Source: a bacterium BRH_c32 (GTDB lineage: Bacteria; Bacteroidota; Ignavibacteria; Ignavibacteriales; Melioribacteraceae). Taken from it: DNA of 64,000 nt. This document shows positions 7,286-15,232 of the stretch, one piece after another. The DNA is taken from contig LOEU01000014.1 of NCBI GenBank assembly GCA_001516025.1, forward strand, positions 124,001 to 188,000, written 5' to 3'. The translations under genes were made by a program, and so were the position numbers. Position 1 is the first letter of the stretch. The number at the start of each line of letters is the position of its first letter. The notes beneath the pieces were generated by a model. It had not been told where the DNA came from. It ran no database searches and worked only from the letters and a program-made list of their open reading frames with translations.

Positions 7286-10261
7286 TTAAAATATCCCAAT
7301 ATATGCGGAAAGACTTCCGGATAGAGATTTATAACTACCGTCATATCGATAAGACTGTGAATAAGTTATCTTTCCAAATAGCGATAAAAAATCCCACGGT
7401 TTATACCTAAATTCGCCTGATATTTCGCCTATTATAAAATCAACTGATGGAACATAACCAATTTTAGCAAAACCAATTAGCTCCATATTTTCTAACGGTT
7501 TATAACTTCCCTCACCCCATATACTATGCGATGAAAACCGTTGAGGCGAATAATAAAATGGAGTTATGAACGCGAAATCAATAAAATTAAATTCATATCC
7601 AAAAAATCCATTGACTAAGAATCTTCGACCTATTCTTAATAATAGATCATTACCTTCATTTTTATCAGAGATAAAGTAATACGAATAATATCCATATAGC
7701 TTTAGTAAATCTCTATAAACATGCTGTGCCGATAATCTATACATCTCAGTCTTCGTACGGGTACCCACTAGGAATGGAGAATAAAGCAATAACCGTGTAT
7801 CTGTATTTTCATAATATCCGGTGATATATGTTTGGTCGGGGACTTCATACTTAATCATAAAATCGCCAATATTTTTATTAGCTTCACCTCTAATATTTAA
7901 TGGTCCATAAGAAGCTGAAACCGATAAATATTTAGAAAAGAAAATTGAAGCTCTTCCCTTGAAAGAAGTGAAATCATTATGATAATTACTATTTTCGAGA
8001 CGAGAGCGAGTCCAATTAAATCCTAATGAAAGAAAATTTACAAACCCGGCATCCAAGCTTAATCCATAATTATAGAAAAGTACATCTTGATTATCCTTAA
8101 AAATATTGCTAAATGGAGAAACACCAATATTCGTAGGAAGCAGATATGCTAAGTAATAACCAATAGATGCAATTCCTTTACTGAATCCGGAAGGAGGAAG
8201 CCATTCCATCCTCTGCCTAACCATGGAAACTTGAGCTGTGTCCCTCGTTATATCTAATACATCATCATAGATATCTTCCGCAACTTCATATTCCTTGCTT
8301 TGTACAAATTTATCACCGAGAAATATTCTTCGATAATTAATATCATTAATGTATTTTTCATCTGTTGTATCGCTGATCAAATAGTTATAAAGACTATCAG
8401 CTTTATAAAGTTGATTTGTTCCAAAATAGCTATCCGCTAAATAAAGTTTTGTTTCTTTATCATCAGGTTCAAGAATTGCGAGACTTTCAAATTCGGGGAG
8501 TGCTGCTAAAGTATCTCCATTCCAGAATAAATTCCTTGCCCGAGCATATGCTATATCATAATTATAACCTTGATCTAAAATTCTCGAATAAAGATCGGCT
8601 GCATCGCCATAATAACCCGCACATGAATTAATGTATGCAAATTCTGTTAATTCATCTGTTGTAGGATTAGTCCTTTTGCTTAAATAATCTCTATAATCTG
8701 ACAACGCTTCAGAACAGTTACCATCCACAGCCTTTTGATAAGCGGCAATTCTTATTTTTATTAATTCTTCTTCCTGGAATGCTGAAAGGTGTAAGTCATA
8801 AGTATTCTGAACACCTTCGATTTCCGTATTCTTCGCATCCAAGTTTCTTGTTATATCTAAATATTTTTTCGCTTCAGGAAAATCTTTTTTCCATATATAT
8901 AAAGATGCCAATGACAGAGTTACTCTCGAATCGTTTGGCATAGCATTATAGACATTTAATAAGTATCTCTCGGTTTGATCTAAGTTTTGGACAGTCCAAA
9001 CTCCGATCTGCCCTGCTAATAATTGATATTCAAGATTATTCGGATCGTATTCCAATAGTTTATTGATCTGATTTGTAGCAGCTGACCATTGATAATTCCA
9101 TGCAGAATATTGGGCGTATTTAAATCTCAGATCTAAATCTTGATCCTCAGGCACATTTTTGAGATATTCATCCAATATTTCTATCGCACTATCATAATAG
9201 AGCAAATCGCTATATGTTTTAGCTAACTTTGCAACGGTCTCTTTATCGGTAGGGTCTTCTCTTAATTTAGAAGTCAGATTTTCTACGGTATTTTCGTTAG
9301 TGCTATCCCTATGAGTTGAAACCTCCTCCATTAACCTTATAAAAGATTCATTTGAGGCATCTTCCCTTTCAATAATTTTAAGCTGCTGGTAAGCTTCTTC
9401 GTAACGATTTTCTTTTATTAATTCGCGCACTAAATCATATCGGATACTATTATCATCAGGGGTTCTTTTTAAAAGCGAGTAGAAGCGATCAATTGGATAA
9501 ACTTTCTCATAAGACCTTGGTTGGAATTGCGTTAAGTATCCCTGCTGCTTTGCTATATCTAAGCCATCTTGCGCTTCTTTGAAAAAGGGTTTGAACCCTA
9601 ATGACTTTGTAAATGCATCTTCGGCAAATTTATATTTTCCAAGCCATAAAGTAAAATAACCGTAACGACTCCATAACCGCCAATCTTCCGGATATCGATC
9701 AACGAATTTTTTGAGAATCTTTTCCCCTTTTACAATAGAACCATTTTTTGCAAGTATCTCTGTGTATCTAATTATTTCATCAGGTGAAGCGTCATCATCT
9801 CTTTTTAAATATTCATCATACCAAATCTCAGCATCTTTCCATTCTTCTAACCAACGGTATGATTTACCAATCTCTAAATATGAAAATGGATCATTTGGAT
9901 TAATTGCAATATCTCGTTTATGTCCGACAATTTTATTTCTTAATATCTCATGCCATTCGGTTATAGCTTTTTCTAAATTTCTTTGGTATTCTGAATTTTG
10001 TGGGTCCAAGCGTATAGCTCTTCTGAAATCAAGTATTGCATTTACAAAATCTTTTCTGTTCTGAAGTGATAGCGCTCTAAGGTTATACCCATCTGCCGCT
10101 CTCGGATTAGCTGAGATATACTTATTGAATTGATCTACTGCTTCGCCATATCTTCCGGCTTGCATGTGAATCAATCCTGCACGTTTTAGATTTTCCATCC
10201 TCACTTGGGAAATGCTTATCCCGCATGAAATGAATAATAGGAATACAATTATTTTTTTCAT
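7286..10261 (-). CDS. TPR plus outer-membrane beta-barrel polysaccharide export protein (PgaA/BcsC-like)
   Basis: A 991-residue exported protein. It has a Sec signal (about 1-19, ending ISISQ), a long periplasmic superhelix of tetratricopeptide repeats (about 20-690, for example AGRYGEAVDQFNKYISANP), then a C-terminal region of about 260 residues rich in aromatic beta-strands that should form a 16-strand-type outer-membrane pore. PgaA, BcsC and AlgK/AlgE share this scheme: the TPR part guides the polymer and binds the periplasmic modifying enzyme, and the barrel exports it. The start codon overlaps the ATPase stop in a TAATG arrangement, so the two genes are translationally coupled. The assignment rests on architecture and neighbours. 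Confidence 0.82.
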   Translation of the reverse strand: MKKIIVFLLFISCGISISQVRMENLKRAGLIHMQAGRYGEAVDQFNKYISANPRAADGYNLRALSLQNRKDFVNAILDFRRAIRLDPQNSEYQRNLEKAITEWHEILRNKIVGHKRDIAINPNDPFSYLEIGKSYRWLEEWKDAEIWYDEYLKRDDDASPDEIIRYTEILAKNGSIVKGEKILKKFVDRYPEDWRLWSRYGYFTLWLGKYKFAEDAFTKSLGFKPFFKEAQDGLDIAKQQGYLTQFQPRSYEKVYPIDRFYSLLKRTPDDNSIRYDLVRELIKENRYEEAYQQLKIIEREDASNESFIRLMEEVSTHRDSTNENTVENLTSKLREDPTDKETVAKLAKTYSDLLYYDSAIEILDEYLKNVPEDQDLDLRFKYAQYSAWNYQWSAATNQINKLLEYDPNNLEYQLLAGQIGVWTVQNLDQTERYLLNVYNAMPNDSRVTLSLASLYIWKKDFPEAKKYLDITRNLDAKNTEIEGVQNTYDLHLSAFQEEELIKIRIAAYQKAVDGNCSEALSDYRDYLSKRTNPTTDELTEFAYINSCAGYYGDAADLYSRILDQGYNYDIAYARARNLFWNGDTLAALPEFESLAILEPDDKETKLYLADSYFGTNQLYKADSLYNYLISDTTDEKYINDINYRRIFLGDKFVQSKEYEVAEDIYDDVLDITRDTAQVSMVRQRMEWLPPSGFSKGIASIGYYLAYLLPTNIGVSPFSNIFKDNQDVLFYNYGLSLDAGFVNFLSLGFNWTRSRLENSNYHNDFTSFKGRASIFFSKYLSVSASYGPLNIRGEANKNIGDFMIKYEVPDQTYITGYYENTDTRLLLYSPFLVGTRTKTEMYRLSAQHVYRDLLKLYGYYSYYFISDKNEGNDLLLRIGRRFLVNGFFGYEFNFIDFAFITPFYYSPQRFSSHSIWGEGSYKPLENMELIGFAKIGYVPSVDFIIGEISGEFRYKPWDFLSLFGKITYSQSYRYDGSYKSLSGSLSAYIGIF

Positions 10262-11514
10262 TAACTATTGTATTTTGATAAAGGAAGATAATTTTCACTT
10301 GCCGAATTCTCTGCTGTAATAATAAAATCCATCATACTTTCTGCATTCTCTACTTTATCATCCACTTCTATATTAAATATTGATATTAATTCAGAAACTG
10401 TATTTATATACCTTACATCTTGATTGGGTAAATTATTTTGTATTGATACCGTTAAATCCATTACGCTTTTTGCATTCCCTCTTACAAGAAGTACAATTAC
10501 TTTATTTTCAATTAAGCAGATCTTATCTTTCTTATTTGTAGAAAGCCGTACTGAATTTTGTAATTGCTGAATTGTAACTAAACCTTTCATCTGTGCTGCA
10601 TGATCTAATTTAAATGAGACCAAATTAAATGTCTGCCCTGTGCTTTTATATAATGCAATCTGGTTATTCAGAATCAATAAGAAATCATTATAATTATAAA
10701 TATTGGAAAAGGCATAAGGTTCTGAAGGTAAATCTATCTTAGTCTGATCGAATCTTCTTTGGTTAATCGGCGTAAAAGTATAGTCAGATGTTTCTCGGAG
10801 TTCTGGAGCTAATTCAACTGTAACCCCTTTATTAGGAACAATCTGATATGTATTGGTAAATCTTCCCTCCGTATGTCCAACATTAGGAGTAATAACCACC
10901 TGACCGCCATGATATCTGTCTTCTGATTTATCGGTCTTCTTCAATTGTATTACAGCTGTAACATAATTTGTTACTATATCAACAATTGATTGAGCCCTTT
11001 GAGTAGCAGGCTCTCCTATTACAAATAAACTTGTAATATCTTTTTCTTCAATTGTTTCTAATGTATGTAAAAATGCATCTTTTAAGTAATCAAGATTTCT
11101 AAAACCAATAAATGGAGTAAGTTCATCAAATATGATTCTAGTGGGATGATATTGATTAACAACAGTTATAATATCATTTAAATATTCCACTAAATAATCA
11201 TCAGGATTATATAAATCATCAATATCTGTCGGAGGTGCAATACGAACAACTATTATTAGATTCTGATTCATATAAGACTGAATATCAAAATTAATAGAAG
11301 CAGCTTGAATCATTAAATCTTTTGGACGCATAAGTGTAAAAAAAACACATACTTCAGAACCTTTTGCTGCTTCTAAAGCGAATTGTAGTCCCAATAATGT
11401 CCTTCCTGATTTGCGAGGACCTAAAACAACGTAACTTCCGCCTCTATATATTCCACCCCAATTTTTATCTATTAACGAAAAACCTGATGGTATTAATCTA
11501 ATAGCTCCTGACAT
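10261..11514 (-). CDS. KaiC/RecA-like ATPase with possible degenerate GGDEF-like tail
   Basis: A 417-residue soluble protein. Residues 8-235 are a KaiC-like RecA fold: the P-loop region GPRKSGRT (32-39), a Walker B strand RIIFDE (126-131) and the KaiC-type opening in which SGFSLIDKNWGG precedes the loop. The invariant P-loop lysine is arginine here. Residues 276-375 follow the order of a nucleotide-cyclase GGDEF fold (FNLVSFKLDH, then KDKICLIENKVIVLL, then an Ala-Lys-Ser helix), but the GGDEF signature would be ENKVI, so it could only be a non-catalytic, perhaps binding, domain. It is the first gene of the exopolysaccharide transcription unit, coupled to the export protein, and has its own sigma-54-type promoter. 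A regulatory or assembly role is inferred. Confidence 0.7.
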   Translation of the reverse strand: MSGAIRLIPSGFSLIDKNWGGIYRGGSYVVLGPRKSGRTLLGLQFALEAAKGSEVCVFFTLMRPKDLMIQAASINFDIQSYMNQNLIIVVRIAPPTDIDDLYNPDDYLVEYLNDIITVVNQYHPTRIIFDELTPFIGFRNLDYLKDAFLHTLETIEEKDITSLFVIGEPATQRAQSIVDIVTNYVTAVIQLKKTDKSEDRYHGGQVVITPNVGHTEGRFTNTYQIVPNKGVTVELAPELRETSDYTFTPINQRRFDQTKIDLPSEPYAFSNIYNYNDFLLILNNQIALYKSTGQTFNLVSFKLDHAAQMKGLVTIQQLQNSVRLSTNKKDKICLIENKVIVLLVRGNAKSVMDLTVSIQNNLPNQDVRYINTVSELISIFNIEVDDKVENAESMMDFIITAENSASENYLPLSKYNS

Positions 11515-11544
11515 AGCATTACCTTTATTATTAACTTTATATTT

Positions 11545-11563
11545 AATTCAATTATAGTGCCAC
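11545..11563 (-). promoter_or_regulatory. Sigma-54-type -24/-12 promoter of the ATPase-export gene pair
   Basis: On the minus strand the site reads GTGGCACTATAATTGAATT. TGGCAC is the full -24 element, ten bases separate its GG from the -12 dinucleotide, and TTGAA stands for TTGCW. The transcript would start near 11537, about 23 bases before the ATG of the ATPase gene. The ribosome site AAAGG follows at normal spacing. It matches the site at 7067-7085 at 16 of 19 positions. Confidence 0.68.
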
Positions 11564-11592
11564 AGTTTTATTGCAATATAGCGATGTTTTAA

Positions 11593-11646
11593 GAAAAAAG
11601 ATTCTAAATTTTATAAAAATTTAAGACTATGTATCTTTTTGATACA
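11593..11646 (-). terminator. Probable terminator after the GH9 gene
   Basis: Two AT-rich hairpins follow the GH9 stop on the minus strand. The first is GTATC/GATAC around a run of A's (11631-11645). The second is an 8-base-pair stem (11605-11612 with 11616-11623), followed after a short spacer by six T's (11593-11598). The stems are weak. This would separate GH9 transcription from the sigma-54 unit that starts about 50 bases downstream. Confidence 0.4.
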
Positions 11647-11650
11647 AATA

Positions 11651-13306
11651 TTATAATAAACCAAAAATAAAAATTGCAGTTGCATTTGCCGAAATTGTTG
11701 GTTCATTTGTAATATAATCCATCCTATCGTCTCGATAAACAGCGTCCATAGACTGAAATTGATTTAAAAGATCAGGTTTATCATACTCTATATTATATTT
11801 CTTGAGAAATTCTTCTTTAGCAGGACCCGCTGAAAACCCACCCGGTAAAATCCTTTTTATATAATTTATTTGGTGATGAAATTGCCTTGTAAAAACTGTT
11901 CCCTTTCCTGAAATAAAGGAGATACCCCAGGGATTTCTTCCAACTAAATAATCTCTCTGATAAGTTGCTAAAGAATCGAACTGATTATCTTTAGTAAGAT
12001 CCTTATATAGAATATTTTGAAGGACAATTCCTGCTAAAATTAAATTCGTACCCCAAGTAGCCTCAACCCCTTTTTCAAATTGATCCTTATCCTTAATTCT
12101 ATTAAACTCCACTAAATTATTTAATATATATTGGGCATACTTAATATCATATTGAGCAAGTCTAAAATGAGCTAAAGAATTAATATTGCCCCAACCCCAC
12201 CAAAAGTCAGAACCTGCCAAATCAGCTAAACGAACTGCATCATTATAATAATCTTTCTTTTTTGTAACCGAATAAAGCTCAATTGCCGCAAGGGCAAGTT
12301 TTCCTTCATAATTCTTATCAAGATACATCCCGGAGCCGGAATTATCCACATCCTGTGCATTTGAAGCCAAGGAATAAAATAATTGAGATGTCTTTAAACA
12401 CTTATCAGAATATTCCTGATAATTTAGAACGTTTTTCCAAATTTTTGCTCCTAAAGCAAGTGTGGCAGAATAAACTCCGATTATGTTTTTTCCTACTCCA
12501 ATAAATGCAGGTCTATCAAAAGCTAATTCATCCTTTTCCGGCATCCTCCAACCTACATCATGATCTCTTAAATCCTGAACCTGTGTAATTAATTTTTTAT
12601 CTTCATAATTACATCTAAGAAGCCAATCTAAACCAATTTTTGCTTCTTCAAGGATATCGGCAACATTGTTTTTATTTCTGTCAAAACTAAATTTCTCCGG
12701 AGCATAATCATAAGCAAAAAGTAGCATATAAGTTGAGAACGCTGTTGTATTCAAGAACTTAACATAATCCCCTGCATCATGCCAGCCGCCTGTTACATCA
12801 TACTTTTTGTTTATTGATGTCCCATTTTCTATCAATGAAGTAGCATCTGCTATATGACATACTTCATGTAGCATTGGATCTGTATAACCACATCTTTGCA
12901 CTTTGAAAAATTCCAATAATAATTGCGGTATATCAGAATATATCGAACGACTAATTTTAAAATTATATGACTTTGTTTTTTTTATTTCAATATAGTAATC
13001 ACCTTCAGAAGTTAATTCACTAAATTTAATCTCATAGAAATTCTTAAACTTTCCATACCCATGAACTGTTTTTTTAATTAAATCTGAATACGCTGCTTTA
13101 CCTGATTTAATATTAAAAACTGTGAATCTTACATCGGTTAAGTCTGTATTAGTGAGAATGACTGCACTCTTAATATCATTAGGAAGAAAACCAATTTGAT
13201 TAGCTCTAATATATAAAGGCATTCCCTCCCCTATTACTATTCCAAGTGAAGAAAGTAAGAATAATAGAACTAGCAATAATTTAGTTTTTAAAATAATCTT
13301 TATCAT
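11651..13306 (-). CDS. Secreted glycoside hydrolase family 9 endoglucanase
   Basis: A 551-residue exported beta-glucanase. A signal peptide (about 1-27) is followed by a CelD-type Ig-like domain (about 29-120, LYIRANQIGFLPND) and a GH9 (alpha/alpha)6 catalytic domain (about 125-551). The catalytic base region GGWHDAGDYVKF (about residue 170), the YLVGRNPWGISF element and the C-terminal acid region DYITNEPTISANA are all present. The family cleaves beta-1,4-glucan internally in an inverting reaction. It lies on the same strand just upstream of the exopolysaccharide operon. Synthase systems such as Bcs need a dedicated endoglucanase, so a role in trimming the exported polymer is as likely as degradation of external cellulose. 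Confidence 0.9.
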   Translation of the reverse strand: MIKIILKTKLLLVLLFLLSSLGIVIGEGMPLYIRANQIGFLPNDIKSAVILTNTDLTDVRFTVFNIKSGKAAYSDLIKKTVHGYGKFKNFYEIKFSELTSEGDYYIEIKKTKSYNFKISRSIYSDIPQLLLEFFKVQRCGYTDPMLHEVCHIADATSLIENGTSINKKYDVTGGWHDAGDYVKFLNTTAFSTYMLLFAYDYAPEKFSFDRNKNNVADILEEAKIGLDWLLRCNYEDKKLITQVQDLRDHDVGWRMPEKDELAFDRPAFIGVGKNIIGVYSATLALGAKIWKNVLNYQEYSDKCLKTSQLFYSLASNAQDVDNSGSGMYLDKNYEGKLALAAIELYSVTKKKDYYNDAVRLADLAGSDFWWGWGNINSLAHFRLAQYDIKYAQYILNNLVEFNRIKDKDQFEKGVEATWGTNLILAGIVLQNILYKDLTKDNQFDSLATYQRDYLVGRNPWGISFISGKGTVFTRQFHHQINYIKRILPGGFSAGPAKEEFLKKYNIEYDKPDLLNQFQSMDAVYRDDRMDYITNEPTISANATAIFIFGLL

Positions 13307-13533
13307 TTTTTATCCGGAAAATCTGTTTTAAATTGAAGAATTGTTTCAATACTATTTAGATAATACTGACTTACCATTCTATTCCCTTTACTGAATTCAA
13401 TAGTTCCCTAATATAAATAAATAGAGCAATAAATTAAATAAATGAATAAAATCAAAAAAACATTTCATATTTTATTGCAAATAAAAAAGATATAACTGAT
13501 ATTTGTACTTCCGTGTCAAATTTTGGAGCATTA

Positions 13534-15096
13534 ATGGAGAACCAGACTCAAGAAAGAGAGCAATGGGGCAGTAGATTTGGTTTAATTTTGGCAGTAGCAG
13601 GTAATGCCATAGGATTAGGTAATTTCCTCCGTTTCCCTGTACAAGCCGCACAGAATGGTGGCGGAGCTTTTATGATCCCTTATTTTATTTTCTTTTTAAT
13701 TCTTGGTATCCCTTTAATGTGGATTGAGTGGGGTATTGGAAGATATGGGGGTAAACATCGTCATGGAAGTACTCCCGGAATGTTCGATCTTCTTTGGAAA
13801 AATAAAGCAGCTAAATATTTAGGTACTCTTGGTCTATTCATGTCGTTAGTTATTATGATCTATTACGCTTATATAGAATCTTGGACTCTCGGTTTTAGTT
13901 TCTTTTCTCTTACTAAAGAATATTTCGGTTTAGAAAATTTTGGAGCTATGAAAGACTTTCTTTATAACTTCCAAGGAAGAATTGACGGAAATCATTTTAA
14001 TGGTATTTACGTTGCTTACACGTTTTTAATGATCACTTTAGCGGTTAATTTCTTTGTTCTTTATAAAGGGATATCTAAAGGTATTGAAACACTTGCAAAA
14101 ATAGCAATGCCATTATTATTTCTATTTGCCATTATCATCGCAATTAGAGTATTAACATTAGGTACACCAGACCCCGCAATCCCCGAAAATTCAGTTGCAA
14201 ATGGTTTCGGTTTTATTTGGAATCCTGATTTTACTGCACTTTGGGACCCTAAAATTTGGCTTGCTGCTGCAGGACAAATCTTTTTTACACTTTCGGTAGG
14301 TATGGGTACTATACATGCTTATGCAAGTTATCTTAAACCAAAAGATGACATTGTACTTTCAGGATTAACTACCGCCGCCACAAATGAATTTGCAGAAGTT
14401 ATTCTAGGCGGTTCAATTGCAATTCCTGCTGCTATCGCCTTCTTTGGGGTTGCAGCGACAGTTCAAATGGCAACCGGTGGTGCTTTCGATATTGGCTTTG
14501 CTTCTCTGCCTCTCGTATTTGAGAGAATTCCACTTGGTCAATATTTCGGTTTTATGTGGTTCTTATTATTATTCTTCGCTGGTATTACTTCATCGGTAGC
14601 AATGGGTCAACCGCTCGTAGCTTTCCTCGAAGATGAATTTAAGTTCTCAAGAAAACAAGCTGTTGGTATTCTTGCTATGGTTGTTTTCCTTGCTGTTCAT
14701 CTTGTTGTATTCTACTTGAAATATGGATTCTTAGATGAAATGGATTATTGGGCTGGTACATTTGGACTTGTAGTTTTTGCGCTTATAGAAACAGTTTTAT
14801 TTATATGGGTTTTTGGACCAGAAAAAGCATGGGCAGAAATTAATGACGGTGGTGATATTAAAATCCCAAGAGTATTTTTCTACTTAATGAAATTTGTTAC
14901 ACCCGTTGTTCTATTTGGTATTATGATTTGGTGGTTTATTAATGATGCAATACCTATTTTATTTTTAACAAATACTCCTCCCGATAATGTCCCTTATGTC
15001 TGGGGTGCGCGTTTATTGCTAGTTGCTATTTATATAGCATTGGCACTTATGGTAAGGAAAGCTTGGCAATTAAATAGGAGTGAACATGGGTCTTAG
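13534..15096 (+). CDS. Sodium-dependent (NSS/SNF family) amino-acid transporter
   Basis: A 520-residue integral membrane transporter with about 11-12 helices. The sodium-site helix NAIGLGNFLRFP near residue 25 identifies the neurotransmitter:sodium symporter family. I chose ATG at 13534 because TGGAG lies five bases upstream of it. An upstream GTG at 13513 has no ribosome site. It probably imports a hydrophobic or sulphur amino acid with sodium. The short gene that overlaps its last 11 bases looks like the MetS-type small subunit of the MetPS methionine/alanine importers, which supports a methionine or alanine substrate. It is transcribed away from GH9 across a gap of 227 bases that holds only AT-rich sequence. 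Confidence 0.9.
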   Translation: MENQTQEREQWGSRFGLILAVAGNAIGLGNFLRFPVQAAQNGGGAFMIPYFIFFLILGIPLMWIEWGIGRYGGKHRHGSTPGMFDLLWKNKAAKYLGTLGLFMSLVIMIYYAYIESWTLGFSFFSLTKEYFGLENFGAMKDFLYNFQGRIDGNHFNGIYVAYTFLMITLAVNFFVLYKGISKGIETLAKIAMPLLFLFAIIIAIRVLTLGTPDPAIPENSVANGFGFIWNPDFTALWDPKIWLAAAGQIFFTLSVGMGTIHAYASYLKPKDDIVLSGLTTAATNEFAEVILGGSIAIPAAIAFFGVAATVQMATGGAFDIGFASLPLVFERIPLGQYFGFMWFLLLFFAGITSSVAMGQPLVAFLEDEFKFSRKQAVGILAMVVFLAVHLVVFYLKYGFLDEMDYWAGTFGLVVFALIETVLFIWVFGPEKAWAEINDGGDIKIPRVFFYLMKFVTPVVLFGIMIWWFINDAIPILFLTNTPPDNVPYVWGARLLLVAIYIALALMVRKAWQLNRSEHGS

Positions 15097-15190
15097 TAAT
15101 GAAGGAATCGTTTTTTTAATAGCAGCGTGGGTATCTATTTTTACTTTGATTTCATACTGTTACTGGAAAATTTTAACTATTAAGAAATAA
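15086..15190 (+). CDS. 34-residue MetS-like small subunit of the NSS transporter
   Basis: This short gene starts inside the transporter gene and overlaps its last 11 bases in another frame. The ribosome site AGGAG (15076-15080) lies five bases before the ATG. The product has one hydrophobic helix (GIVFLIAAWVSIFTLISYCY) and a lysine-rich end, the usual shape of the MetS/MaAIMP small subunits that accompany bacterial NSS amino-acid importers. MetS proteins are usually longer, nearer 50-60 residues, so this is a short form. The overlap indicates translational coupling with the transporter. A strong terminator follows directly. Confidence 0.72.
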   Translation: MGLSNEGIVFLIAAWVSIFTLISYCYWKILTIKK

Positions 15191-15193
15191 TAT

Positions 15194-15225
15194 AAGAGCG
15201 GCAGATTTTATAATCTGCCGCTTTT
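15194..15225. terminator. Bidirectional intrinsic terminator between convergent genes
   Basis: AGCGGCAGATT (15197-15207) pairs fully with AATCTGCCGCT (15212-15222) around a 4-base loop. T's follow on the plus strand (15222-15225) and A's precede the stem, so it can also act on the minus strand. It lies between the stops of the transporter pair and of the phosphofructokinase gene and probably serves both. Confidence 0.85.
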
Positions 15226-15232
15226 ATTAATA

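Noticed and set aside
13307..13533. Short tandem-like AATAAAT runs in the GH9/transporter gap
   Set aside because: This is plain AT-rich sequence with no consistent repeat unit, and no gene or clear promoter could be supported.
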